From: K189A clade bacterium
Lineage (GTDB): Bacteria > Pseudomonadota > Gammaproteobacteria > Pseudomonadales > Azotimanducaceae
DNA: 37,162 nucleotides
Assembly: GCA_018607725.1 (NCBI GenBank)
Contig: JABBAY010000244.1
Span: 43,157 to 80,318 of the forward strand
Reading direction: 5' to 3'
Below are positions 25,724 to 34,331 of this stretch, piece by piece. The position numbers and the translations under genes are program-made. The notes beneath the pieces were generated by a model. The model searched no databases. It was not told where the DNA came from and was given only the letters and a program-made list of their open reading frames with translations. How positions within the stretch are numbered: the stretch's first letter is position 1; each line of letters starts with the position of its first letter.

Positions 25724-26647
25724 ATGAAAATTTCAACGAATCAGATGTTCACTAACAGCTCTAATCAGATTGTCACAACGCAATCAAAAATTGCAGATAT
25801 GCAGGCACAACTTTCCACGGGTACGAAGTTAGTGAAGCCCAGTGACGAACCCCAACTGGCTGCAGTAGTACTGCGATTGGAAACGGCGATTGCACAACAT
25901 GATAGCTTCCAACGTAATCTGAACCTAGTCGATGAGCGCCTTGCAGTTGAAGAGTCTATTGTTAGCAGCGTCGACAATACATTGATTAGGGTGCGCGAAT
26001 TAGCCTTGCAAGGAGCTTCGGATACTGTGTCTGAGAGCGATCGTAAATTCATTGCTGTTGAAGTTCAGGGGCTCAGAGATGCGCTGTTTGGTTTGGCGAA
26101 TGCACAGGACAAGGAAAATCGCTACTTGTTTGCTGGTAGCCAAGCGGGAAGCCCTGCCTTTCAGTCGGATGACTTCGGTCAAGTATCATACGCAGGTGAT
26201 TATGCAACGTTGCAGGTTGATATTACTAAAAATAGAGCAGTAGATTTGAACAGGCCTGGTACAGCTGTATTTGGATCGGTCACCACGGTGTCGGACGATG
26301 GTGAGGAAATAAAAAGCGGATTTTTCGATGTGCTCGATAATTTAATCTTATCTTTGCAAAATGACGATGCTAGCGCGGTAGGTGCGAGTATTGGCTCGTT
26401 AGATGTTATCCAAGAGCATGCAACTCTGGCTTTGGTGTCGATTGGTGTGGAGCGCTCGACAATTGAGTCGGAGTTAGATATCCATGAAGAAGCTAAAATT
26501 ATTCTGGAAGCGATCTTGTCGAAAGAAAAGGATGTGGACTACTCGGTATTAGTCACAGAACTGTCGGCGAAATTAGTTGCGTTAGAAGCTGTGCAGAGTA
26601 GCTTTGCGAAAATCTCGCAGATGAGTTTGTTGGATTATATACGCTAA
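25724..26647 (+). CDS. flgL: hook-filament junction protein FlgL (HAP3)
   Basis: The product is 307 residues with flagellin-like ends: MKISTNQMFTNSSNQIV at the start, QAQLSTGTKLVKPSDEPQ (with a small change) shortly after, and a C-terminal helix ending SQMSLLDYIR. FlgL sits between FlgK and the filament. It starts 13 nt after flgK with an AAGGG site. Normal size. Confidence 0.96.
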   Translation: MKISTNQMFTNSSNQIVTTQSKIADMQAQLSTGTKLVKPSDEPQLAAVVLRLETAIAQHDSFQRNLNLVDERLAVEESIVSSVDNTLIRVRELALQGASDTVSESDRKFIAVEVQGLRDALFGLANAQDKENRYLFAGSQAGSPAFQSDDFGQVSYAGDYATLQVDITKNRAVDLNRPGTAVFGSVTTVSDDGEEIKSGFFDVLDNLILSLQNDDASAVGASIGSLDVIQEHATLALVSIGVERSTIESELDIHEEAKIILEAILSKEKDVDYSVLVTELSAKLVALEAVQSSFAKISQMSLLDYIR

Positions 26648-26747
26648 TGCTTCGAGCTAAGAGATTTTGATAGCTGAGGTGTTGGTGATCATCGTCCTAT
26701 TTAAATATGATTTTATTGCCGTATCGCGATAGAAAGAGGGATTTTTA

Positions 26748-28169
26748 ATGAGTGAGATTACAAGTGCTTCGACAATTGTTCAGACCTTGGATGCTGGCTC
26801 CGGTATCGATATCAAGAACTTAGCACAATCCTTGGCAGACGCGGAAAATGCGGCAGTAAAGGCCCGGATTAGCAGCAAAATAGAAGAAAAAACCTTGTCT
26901 ATTTCAGGGTATTCGATTGCCTTCAATAGCGTGTCTGAACTGAGGGATGTAGTTGCGTCTATGGATGACATGCGTGAACTGAAGGCAACTAGCGTAGTTT
27001 CATCTGCGTCAGATTCGATAGGGGTGAAAACCGGCAGTGGCGATGCCGTTCCTGGGACTTATGATATCACGGTCCAGCAATTGGCCCAGAGTCAAAGTAA
27101 TATGTCGAATGCGCAGTCCAGTTCATCTGTTGCGCTAAATTCGGGCACTGGATTCTCTATGACCATTACGCTAGGCGCTGCAACTCCAGTTGCTCATGAA
27201 ATTAGTGTGGTCAGTGATACGCCACAAGGGGTTGTCGATGCGATCAATGCTGCGGACATTGGGGTTAGTGCTTTATTGATAAACACCAGTGCGACGGGTA
27301 ATGATTGGCGCATCGTGCTTGATGGTCCGTCAGGTGCTGACAATAGCTTTGCAGTTAGCTCTGATGTAACTCTAGGATTCGGTTCTAATGCGTTGCGGAC
27401 AGCTGCAGATGCGATTGTGTCGATGAACGGGATTACTGGCATTACGCGAAGTAGCAACACGTTGAACGACGTTGTCCCTGGAGTGACACTAGATTTACTC
27501 CAAGCAGATTCGAGTAAAACCGTCAGTGTCCGAGTTGCGGAAGATCAAGCGCCGCTACGTGAAGCTGTAGATGGGCTGATTGCAGCTTATAATGAATTTA
27601 ATTTACTGTTGTCCGAGTTGGCGAGCTCGGACTCGGAGGCTAGCGAGTTTAGTGGTTCCTTATCGTCTGACTATTCAACTGTGAGAATGCTCCGCGATCG
27701 TGTGCGTGACGCATTATTAGCAGATTCCTCAACCCCGAGTGGATCGATTAGTGCGTTGCGAGACATTGGCGTGCAGTTAGGTGCTGACGGAAAATTGTCA
27801 TTGGATGAGGAAAAGTACAGCGCGGTCGTCGAGGCTAATTTTGATGATGTCGTTACGATGTTTTCTGCAGGTACAAACGATCAAAATGAATTTTCTGTGG
27901 CGGCAAAAGGCTTTGCTGCGGATACCATGACAGCGTTAGATGAATTAATCTCCGACACTGGCGCTTTGAAGACACGACAAAGCAATGCGGAATTGTCCAT
28001 CGTCGATTATGAGGAACGCTTAGCTAAGATTGAGCTGCGCCTGACAGCAGCTTATGAGGGCTATCTTAAGCAGTTTGCCGCGATGGATACGCTGGTTGAC
28101 CAAATGCAGGGAATTGGTACTTATCTTGATAGTCAGTTTGAAATGATGAGAAATAACACCCGTAATTAA
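26748..28169 (+). CDS. fliD: filament-cap protein FliD (HAP2)
   Basis: The product is 473 residues. The N-terminal FliD signature is GSGIDIKNLAQSLADAE; the body includes PGTYDITVQQLAQSQ and a hook IN-like stretch; the C-terminal coiled coil ends EMMRNNTRN. FliD caps the filament and inserts flagellin. GAGGG precedes the ATG. It sits directly after flgL, with no flagellin gene between, and there is no fliS or fliT downstream: the next gene lies on the other strand, 3 nt away. Confidence 0.94.
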   Translation: MSEITSASTIVQTLDAGSGIDIKNLAQSLADAENAAVKARISSKIEEKTLSISGYSIAFNSVSELRDVVASMDDMRELKATSVVSSASDSIGVKTGSGDAVPGTYDITVQQLAQSQSNMSNAQSSSSVALNSGTGFSMTITLGAATPVAHEISVVSDTPQGVVDAINAADIGVSALLINTSATGNDWRIVLDGPSGADNSFAVSSDVTLGFGSNALRTAADAIVSMNGITGITRSSNTLNDVVPGVTLDLLQADSSKTVSVRVAEDQAPLREAVDGLIAAYNEFNLLLSELASSDSEASEFSGSLSSDYSTVRMLRDRVRDALLADSSTPSGSISALRDIGVQLGADGKLSLDEEKYSAVVEANFDDVVTMFSAGTNDQNEFSVAAKGFAADTMTALDELISDTGALKTRQSNAELSIVDYEERLAKIELRLTAAYEGYLKQFAAMDTLVDQMQGIGTYLDSQFEMMRNNTRN

Positions 28170-28172
28170 TCT

Positions 28173-29081
28173 TCATTTTATGTCATGGTTTTCTTTAGCC
28201 AGTTGGATGATGGCCAGTGCGTGTTCCTCGGTGATTTTGAATTCATTGCGTAGCATCTCAATCGTGCTGGCTTCGTCCTTGGATATTTCACCATCGTGTA
28301 GAGCGGTGTTCACCTCAGCTTCAAAAATAGCCTGGCGACGTGCCATCTGGTTCGCAAATGCGGATGCGACGATCCCGGTTAACAGCGCTGCAGCGCAAAT
28401 TCCAGAGATGGCAGTCAAGGCGCCGATGATTTTGCCGAGGGGCGTGATGGGCGTGACATCGCCATAGCCGACTGTTGTGAGTGTCACCACAGCCCACCAC
28501 ATGGCTTGGGGAATTGAGCTGAATTTCTCCGGTTGTGCTGTATTCTCCGCCAGATACATCAGCGCGCTGGCCATAAACAGAGCGATAGACATAATATACA
28601 TCGCGGCAAGAAAAGACCGGCGTTCTTGATATACTGCGGAAAATAAATCCTCTAGGGCCGAGGAGTAGTGAGACAGCTTGAGTAAACGTGCCAAGCGCAG
28701 GGTTCGCAGCCAGCGTAGGTCGGTGGTAGCGCCGAAGACCGCTAAAAAGGTTGGCAATATCGCGAGTAAATCAATAATTCCCGTAAAACTGGTTATGTAG
28801 GTAAAACGGCGTTGGTTTGCAGTCTTTCCCTTGAGATGCGGGTTTAATGGACTGGACCAAAGCCGTAGTGCGTATTCGACGCTAAAGACACTCACGGAAA
28901 AAATCTCAAAGTACAACAAGGCGGTAGCATATTGCAGCGCAATGGTTTGCACCGACTCGAGGCAGATACAGACAAGGTTAAGGATGATCAGTGTCGCTAG
29001 GAATCGATCGCAGATTAAACTTGTGCGATCCTGTCCGCTGCCTTTATTGAGTATCTCCATCACGCGTTGTTGAGTGATCAT
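28173..29081 (-). CDS. voltage-gated potassium channel (six-helix Kv type)
   Basis: The product is 302 residues from the ATG at 29081, which has AAGG upstream; the frame is open to 29159. Six membrane segments are visible, S1 starting near FLATLIILNLVCICLE. The S4 voltage sensor is RWLRTLRLARLLKL, the pore selectivity filter is TTVGYGD, and S6 follows. A short cytoplasmic tail reads like a coiled, charged helix (HDGEISKDEASTIEMLRNEF). The protein would let potassium pass on depolarisation. It converges with fliD and shows no functional link to flagella. Confidence 0.9.
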   Translation of the reverse strand: MITQQRVMEILNKGSGQDRTSLICDRFLATLIILNLVCICLESVQTIALQYATALLYFEIFSVSVFSVEYALRLWSSPLNPHLKGKTANQRRFTYITSFTGIIDLLAILPTFLAVFGATTDLRWLRTLRLARLLKLSHYSSALEDLFSAVYQERRSFLAAMYIMSIALFMASALMYLAENTAQPEKFSSIPQAMWWAVVTLTTVGYGDVTPITPLGKIIGALTAISGICAAALLTGIVASAFANQMARRQAIFEAEVNTALHDGEISKDEASTIEMLRNEFKITEEHALAIIQLAKENHDIK

Positions 29082-29361
29082 ATGCCTTAAACCTCTATAT
29101 ATTAACGCTGCGCGCGGGTCTGGCAGGGCTGCCATCTTTGAAAGGGTTGGCTTGCGCATTTCGATAGTAGAATAAAAAGGGTTGTTTGGCGATGGGCTCG
29201 TCGATGGAACCCGAGTGCAGCGACGTAAAATCCTTTAATGACCTATTCGGCCAGACTGGATTGCTTGCCGAGGATGCTTTGGCTGGCACTGCGACGATCC
29301 AGCTGGGTGCTAGCGCTCAGCCGTCGCGCTTTTTACCGCCAGCCTGTTCACACTTTAGTAT

Positions 29362-30240
29362 TTATTCGGCAGGAACTCGGACGATCATGGATTGACTCGC
29401 AGTCGCTAGCAAACGGCCTGTGTCACTCCACATATTAACCGTGCCGTAGCCAAACCCATTGCCGATATACTCGATGCGGTTATCGCATAGTACCCATTCG
29501 CTATCACACAAGTCAGCAAACCGGATGGTGTTGTCGATGCTGGTGCAGTGGGTAACCTGGCCTAAAGCATTGCCCAAAGCTGACGGCATATAATCGGCAA
29601 TGATTGCCAGAGCGCCGGCATCATGATGGACGCCGGGCATTCTTGCCCACAACATGCTGCCGGCATCGCCGCTGGGTGTGCCAGTACCGGAGAAGCCGAA
29701 CATGCCCCTGGCCATTCGAACGTCGACGTGCTGATGCAGCGAGTCAGTTTCGTGGTGGTTTCCCAGGGCTTCGCATGCTTCAGGCCGTGGTGCGTCAGGC
29801 ATGGTCGCCCACAGACGTTGGATGGCATTGGGCCGTGAGCCACAGGCGCCGAGTATCGTAATGATCTCTTTGTCGCCGAGGTGGCCAACCACACGACCCT
29901 GAGTGACGTTGCGACCCACTGCGGGCAACAAGACTTCAAGATCGACGACAGCGGGTTGTTGGGTGATAGACAAATATTGGCCCGTGGCCCAGATGATAGG
30001 TTTGCCGGTCGCTTGTTCTAAAGCAACGACTCCTGCAGCAAGCCCCACGCCACCAAACAGAGAGCCGCGGCCGCCGGTAGTTCGCTCAACGACGGGTAGT
30101 CGCCACTGTAATGTATCGACGGGATGGCGCATTTCGAGAAATTCAGCGCAGCTAATTTTAGTTGTTAAGGCTGTCGAGGAGGCTGTTGTGGACGGGTTTG
30201 CCGCAATTGTTGCCGCAAGTGTTGCAGGATCTGATGGCAT
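29362..30240 (-). CDS. acyl-CoA thioesterase, TesB-like double hotdog
   Basis: The product is 292 residues. The first hotdog half is recognisable by GGRGSLFGGVGLAAGVVALE and the second by DNTIRFADLCDSEWVLCDNR, followed by LLATASQSMIVR. Candidate catalytic residues are the Asp in DNTIRF and the Gln in ASQSM, by analogy with TesB (Asp-Thr-Gln). Such enzymes hydrolyse acyl-CoA to free acid and CoA. The ATG at 30240 has only a weak ribosome site. A small ORF ends 9 nt upstream on the same strand. The substrate cannot be told. Confidence 0.8.
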   Translation of the reverse strand: MPSDPATLAATIAANPSTTASSTALTTKISCAEFLEMRHPVDTLQWRLPVVERTTGGRGSLFGGVGLAAGVVALEQATGKPIIWATGQYLSITQQPAVVDLEVLLPAVGRNVTQGRVVGHLGDKEIITILGACGSRPNAIQRLWATMPDAPRPEACEALGNHHETDSLHQHVDVRMARGMFGFSGTGTPSGDAGSMLWARMPGVHHDAGALAIIADYMPSALGNALGQVTHCTSIDNTIRFADLCDSEWVLCDNRIEYIGNGFGYGTVNMWSDTGRLLATASQSMIVRVPAE

Positions 30241-30249
30241 AACGTTCGC

Positions 30250-30492
30250 TCAATTTTCTGACGCCACAGTATACACAAATGGACCTTTTTCGCGGTAGTG
30301 AAATCGACCCAGAGCGCGATCGGCGAAGAAATCGTCGTGAAGTGGCGATGTATGGTCAGCATAAGTTAACAGCATAGGTAATAGCATAGGGTGCAAGCAT
30401 TGGGTCAGGGACGCCCAAGGAGCCCTCAAAGCTGACATTAAGTCCGCATAAAGTGCGTGATGTGGGGGCTCGCCCATAGGCACCCGCCACAT
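30250..30492 (-). CDS. hypothetical 80-residue protein upstream of thioesterase
   Basis: Not recognised. The ORF is rich in Trp, His, Tyr, Phe and Met (MWRVPMGEPPHHALYADL, then FFADRALGRFHYREKGPF), which looks more like a real protein than a chance frame, and nothing credible lies on the other strand. It ends 9 nt before the thioesterase start, so it could be co-transcribed. There is no convincing ribosome site before the ATG at 30492, and the frame stays open upstream to 30567. It may be a degraded or misread gene. Confidence 0.4.
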   Translation of the reverse strand: MWRVPMGEPPHHALYADLMSALRAPWASLTQCLHPMLLPMLLTYADHTSPLHDDFFADRALGRFHYREKGPFVYTVASEN

Positions 30493-30511
30493 TTTTGAGT
30501 CAGGTTTCGGT

Positions 30512-30534
30512 ATTTCGCAGCGGCGCTGCGAAAT
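30512..30534. repeat. 10-bp perfect inverted repeat with 3-nt loop
   Basis: ATTTCGCAGC (30512-30521), loop GGC, GCTGCGAAAT (30525-30534). Neither side is followed by a T-run, so it is not a typical intrinsic terminator. It could be an operator or an mRNA hairpin. Confidence 0.75.
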
Positions 30535-30655
30535 TGTGATCAGATCCCCTGGGTTGAAGCAGACTCATTAAGTATTCTGGCCAACAATATGAATTTAAGG
30601 AATTGAAAAACAACGAGAAAAACTATTTTCGGGATGATGTTGAACCAAAATATAC

Positions 30656-30674
30656 TTGGCCTAAGTTTTGCTAA
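30656..30674 (+). promoter_or_regulatory. sigma-54-like promoter before the propeller gene
   Basis: TTGGCCTAAGTTTTGCTAA has the -24 box TTGGCC (TTGGCA in the consensus), a perfect TTGCT -12 box and GG to GC spacing of 10 nt. The predicted start is near 30683, about 147 nt before the ATG. No activator site was identified. Confidence 0.55.
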
Positions 30675-30829
30675 ATATATCGTGAGAGCTCGACTTTAAC
30701 CGCGTTAAGCGAGCCTATAGAGGGGTGGCAGGTCGCTGTGATCAAAAAATTTGGGGTCCACTGAGACAGTTTCATTTGGGCTCAAAATAGATCAAAGCAT
30801 TCAAAACGGCATTACAAGGACGTGCTCAC

Positions 30830-32962
30830 ATGCGGATCAAGATGATGAAAAATCAACGATTTGGCTCGTTAAAATTGCCTATCGTGAGCGTTGTGCTGTG
30901 CCTTATTCAAGTTGTTGTTGCGCAAGCCAGCGAGTTTGAACGAATAGGTACGGAGCAGGGCCTGTCGCATGCGAGCATTACTGCCTTGGTGCAGGATCAC
31001 GAGGGCGATATCTGGGTCGGCAGTCAAGCGGGTTTGAATCGTCTCGATGGTCAAGGTTTCGTGACTTATGAGCATGTAGCAGCGGACCCTAGTGCCATCA
31101 GCGGTGACTGGATCTGGTCAATGGTTGTCGACCATCAAGGTCAATTGTGGGTGGGCTCGAATAATGGTGGGCTGAGCCGGTTTAATAGATCGGAGAACAA
31201 CTTTTCCAATTATTTGCATGATCCCGATAACCCCCAGAGTCTGCGTTCGAATCAGGTTCGATTTGTGTTTGAAGATAGTTATCATCAAATCTGGGTCGGC
31301 ACCAAAGGCGGCGGTCTGAGTCGGTTGGATGCGGCGACGGATACGTTCATTCACTATCGTCACGATGCGACCGACGAGACCAGTCTACCCAGTGATTCAG
31401 TCAACTATATCGCCGAGTGGGATCAAAAATTGTATGTGGCGACTGAGGCTGGCTTGGCGGTTCTGGAAGATGGGCAGACGCAATTCAAACAGCATGTTGG
31501 TGGGGTTAAGCGGAATGTTCGGGTGGTACGTGAGCACCAAGGCAAGCTACTGATTGGCACACATGCCAATGGGTTACGAGTTTTTGATCCAGCGACGTCG
31601 AGCGTCACCGAATTCCGACACACCAAGGATGATCTGCATTCGCTGCCCGATGATCTGGTCAGAGATATCTTGATTGATCATCTAGGATCTGTCTGGATCG
31701 CGACGGATCAGGGGCTGGCAAACTGGTCAGTAGAGACGCAAGGGTTTGTCACGTTTAGGCACACATTCACGGATCAATATAGTTTGTCTGACAATCGAAT
31801 TGACTCGCTGTTTGAGGATGACAAACAGATGCTGTGGGTGGGCACCTACGCGGGCCTCAATCTCAAGAAGCCAGTTGATGCGAAGACTCCGTTCTTGCTG
31901 AATGCGTCGGCAAGTTCTGGCGATGGGTCTTTCGAGGCAAAGGCCGCTCGTAGCGGCGATAGGGGCATTTCGAGTCATAGAGGCGGGCTATTTCAGCGCT
32001 ATGACGTTGAGTCAGGGCATTTATCTAATGATATTGTCACGACCATAGCGGAGAGCAAGAGTGGTGATATCTGGATTGGCACCTATGGTGGTGGGTTGAA
32101 CCGTCTGACCCATTCAAACGTCGATGAAGACGTTTATCATTCCGCATCACTGCCCGACCAGAATTTGGCGGATAAGCGCATCATGGCCTTGGCGATCGAT
32201 GAGACCAACAATGTCTGGATAGGCACCCGAACTGCCGGGCTATATCGACTCGGCCCGGGTTTGGGCGAAGTGGCGCATTTTGCCCATGACCCGACCGATG
32301 CAGAATCTATTGGCGCTAACGCGATCACGGCTATTTTTCCCACGAATAATGCAATCTGGGTCGGCACTTATGGTGGCGGGCTCAATCGACTGGATCTGGC
32401 CAGCCAAAAGATAACTCGTTATATCCATCAAGGGAATGATGTCACCACATTGGGTAGCAATCGCGTGCTGACGATCTATCGAGATAGGCAGAGCGTGTTT
32501 TGGATCGGCACTGAGGATGGGGGTTTGAATCGTTTCAAGCCTGATTCAGGTACATTTACGCGCTATATGCATGACCCCAAAAATCCCGATAGCATTTCCC
32601 ATGACACCGCCTGGGAAATTCTGGAAGCCACAGACGGTTCACTCTGGGTCGGTACCCTGGCCGCTGGTTTAAATCGTTGGTCAGCGGCAGACAGACAAGT
32701 CAATCGACCGGTATTCAAGCACTATACTAAAGGCAGCGGACTCCGCGGTGATACGATTTACGGTATCCTGGAGAGTCCTTCAGGCACAATCTGGTTGAGT
32801 GGTGATAAGGGCTTATCAGAGCTGAACCCTGACACCGACGAAATACGACACTTTGACAAGAATGATGGCATTGGCGGCGATGAGTTTAATTTTGGCGCGC
32901 GTTTGCGCAACCACGCCGGCGAACTTATGTTCGGGGGTGCCGCTGGCATGGTGGTTTTCTGA
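30830..32962 (+). CDS. periplasmic two-component-type propeller protein lacking output domains
   Basis: The product is 710 residues: a signal peptide (to about residue 34, ending AQAS) followed by about twelve to fourteen propeller repeats of the Reg_prop type, each with a DIWVGSQAGLNRLD- or IWVGTYGGGLNRL-like core. In known proteins two seven-bladed propellers are followed by a Y_Y_Y domain, a membrane helix and a kinase or GGDEF output. Here the ORF stops right after the usual propeller end (MFGGAAGMVVF), and none of these parts follow before prpF. There is no frameshift continuation in the 75 nt gap. It is either a truncated sensor or a free periplasmic ligand-binding protein. The start is uncertain (30830 or 30842). 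Confidence 0.85.
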   Translation: MRIKMMKNQRFGSLKLPIVSVVLCLIQVVVAQASEFERIGTEQGLSHASITALVQDHEGDIWVGSQAGLNRLDGQGFVTYEHVAADPSAISGDWIWSMVVDHQGQLWVGSNNGGLSRFNRSENNFSNYLHDPDNPQSLRSNQVRFVFEDSYHQIWVGTKGGGLSRLDAATDTFIHYRHDATDETSLPSDSVNYIAEWDQKLYVATEAGLAVLEDGQTQFKQHVGGVKRNVRVVREHQGKLLIGTHANGLRVFDPATSSVTEFRHTKDDLHSLPDDLVRDILIDHLGSVWIATDQGLANWSVETQGFVTFRHTFTDQYSLSDNRIDSLFEDDKQMLWVGTYAGLNLKKPVDAKTPFLLNASASSGDGSFEAKAARSGDRGISSHRGGLFQRYDVESGHLSNDIVTTIAESKSGDIWIGTYGGGLNRLTHSNVDEDVYHSASLPDQNLADKRIMALAIDETNNVWIGTRTAGLYRLGPGLGEVAHFAHDPTDAESIGANAITAIFPTNNAIWVGTYGGGLNRLDLASQKITRYIHQGNDVTTLGSNRVLTIYRDRQSVFWIGTEDGGLNRFKPDSGTFTRYMHDPKNPDSISHDTAWEILEATDGSLWVGTLAAGLNRWSAADRQVNRPVFKHYTKGSGLRGDTIYGILESPSGTIWLSGDKGLSELNPDTDEIRHFDKNDGIGGDEFNFGARLRNHAGELMFGGAAGMVVF

Positions 32963-32993
32963 CGCTTATTCATGGCTGCAGGCTATCATGCGG

Positions 32994-33025
32994 ACAAGCA
33001 TTCGGCCTGTTGCTTGTTGTTTTTT
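32994..33025 (+). terminator. possible intrinsic terminator after the propeller gene
   Basis: Stem ACAAGCA (32994-33000) and TGCTTGT (33011-33017) with a 10-nt loop, followed by TGTTTTTT. The stem is short and only moderately GC-rich, so strength is uncertain. It sits 31 nt after the stop. Confidence 0.4.
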
Positions 33026-33037
33026 CGAATAACGGTA

Positions 33038-34222
33038 CTAAATGGGCCCAGGCACGCGCACCCAGCCTTCCATCAGCACCCTTGCGCTGCGGCTCATGCT
33101 GGCCTTGACGACAACCCAGTCACCCTCGACCAAGCTGGCCTCGGCACCCACCCGCAACGTCCCGGAAGGATGCCCGAAGCGCACCGCATTCCGTTCGCCA
33201 CCGCCGGCAGCGAGATTTACCAGGGTGCCAGGTATGGCGGCGGCAGTCCCGATGGCGACAGCCGCGGTGCCCATCATGGCATGATGCAGTTTACCCATGG
33301 ATAAGGCGCGCACGCGCAGGTCAATATCGGCGGCCGCAACGGCTTTGCCGCTGGATGAGACATAGGCGTCAGGTGGGGCGACAAAAGCGACTTTAGGTGT
33401 GTGCTGGCGTCCCACGGCCTGCTCAATGGTATCGATCAATCCCATCCGAACCGCGCCATAGGCCCGAATGGTCTCAAACATGGCGAGGGCCTTGTCGTCA
33501 TTGTTGATGTCATCCTGCAATTCACTGCCGGTGTAGCCTATGTCACAGGCATTGATGAAAATGGTTGGAATGCCCGCGTTGATCATGGTTGCTGTAAGTG
33601 TGCCGACGCCGGGTACTTCAAGATCATCCACTACTTGCCCCGTTGGGAACATGGAGCCGCCAGCATCATCGTCCGCCGGATTCATAAAATCCAGGACGAC
33701 TTCAGCCGCAGGAAATGTCACACCGTCGAGTTCGAAGTCGCCGGTTTCCTGGACATTGCCATTGTTGATGGGGATGTAGGCGATAATCGTCTTCTTGATA
33801 TTTGCCTGCCAGATACGCACAGTTGCGAGTCCATTGTTGGGAATTCGATTGGCATCTACCAGGCCGCTGTTAATCGCGAAGGCGCCAACCGCCGCCGACA
33901 GGTTGCCACAGTTGCCGCTCCAGTCAACAAAGGCCTTGTCGATAGCGACCTGGCCGAATAGATAATCGACATCGTGATCTGGCTGGCTGCTCTTCGCTAG
34001 AATGACGGTTTTGCTGGTGCTGGAGGTCGCACCTCCCATGCCGTCAGTCTGTTTGCCGTAAGGATCAGGGCTGCCGATAACGCGCAATAGTAATGCGTCT
34101 CGAGCGGCTCCGGCAATCTGGGTCGACTCGGGCATGTCGTTGAGATTGAAGAATACGCCTTTGCTGGTGCCGCCACGCATGTAAGTGGCAGGAATCTTAA
34201 TTTGAGGTGCGTGAGGCATCAT
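33038..34222 (-). CDS. prpF: 2-methylaconitate cis-trans isomerase PrpF
   Basis: The product is 394 residues from the ATG at 34222 (MMPHAPQIKIPATYMRGGTS), matching the family start; the frame is open to a GTG at 34243. PrpF belongs to the diaminopimelate-epimerase fold. Visible landmarks are YMRGGTSKGVFF, GMGGATSSTSKT and the Cys-containing WSGNCGNLSAAVGAFA. It converts 2-methyl-trans-aconitate, made by AcnD, to the cis form for hydration by AcnB in the 2-methylcitrate cycle of propionate use. It lies 109 nt after acnD on the same strand, separated by tandem repeats. Confidence 0.94.
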   Translation of the reverse strand: MMPHAPQIKIPATYMRGGTSKGVFFNLNDMPESTQIAGAARDALLLRVIGSPDPYGKQTDGMGGATSSTSKTVILAKSSQPDHDVDYLFGQVAIDKAFVDWSGNCGNLSAAVGAFAINSGLVDANRIPNNGLATVRIWQANIKKTIIAYIPINNGNVQETGDFELDGVTFPAAEVVLDFMNPADDDAGGSMFPTGQVVDDLEVPGVGTLTATMINAGIPTIFINACDIGYTGSELQDDINNDDKALAMFETIRAYGAVRMGLIDTIEQAVGRQHTPKVAFVAPPDAYVSSSGKAVAAADIDLRVRALSMGKLHHAMMGTAAVAIGTAAAIPGTLVNLAAGGGERNAVRFGHPSGTLRVGAEASLVEGDWVVVKASMSRSARVLMEGWVRVPGPI

Positions 34223-34268
34223 TGTCTCGTTAGTTAAGGCCACCTGTTGGTGGCGAATCGTCTGTTAG

Positions 34269-34324
34269 GCTATGTCTGACAAGCTATGTCTGACAAGCTA
34301 TGTCTGACAAGCTATGTCTGACAG
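34269..34324. repeat. 14-bp tandem repeat between acnD and prpF
   Basis: Four head-to-tail copies of GCTATGTCTGACAA (34269-34282, 34283-34296, 34297-34310, 34311-34324; the last ends in AG). They fill most of the acnD-prpF gap and would be transcribed between the two genes. Confidence 0.9.
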
Positions 34325-34331
34325 GATTGAT

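Larger units (their letters stand above)
30493..30829. other. intergenic region with hairpin and sigma-54-like promoter
   Basis: No gene is seen. It holds a perfect 10-bp inverted repeat (30512-30534) and a sigma-54-like promoter (30656-30674) pointing to the propeller gene. The rest is AT-rich and featureless to the eye. Confidence 0.6.

Noticed and set aside
26690-26747. Possible sigma-28 promoter before fliD (TTTAAA ... GCCGTATC)
   Set aside because: The TAAA to GCCG spacing is 12 nt instead of 15 and the -10 box is poor.
29186-29395. 69-residue plus-strand ORF with a faint resemblance to the start of DinG-type helicases
   Set aside because: The similarity is limited to a few residues (LFGQTGLLAE), there is no ribosome site and no helicase motif follows.
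30830-32962. Frameshifted two-component hybrid kinase
   Set aside because: No Y_Y_Y, membrane or kinase sequence can be read in any frame between the stop and prpF, so this is a clean end or deletion, not a frameshift.
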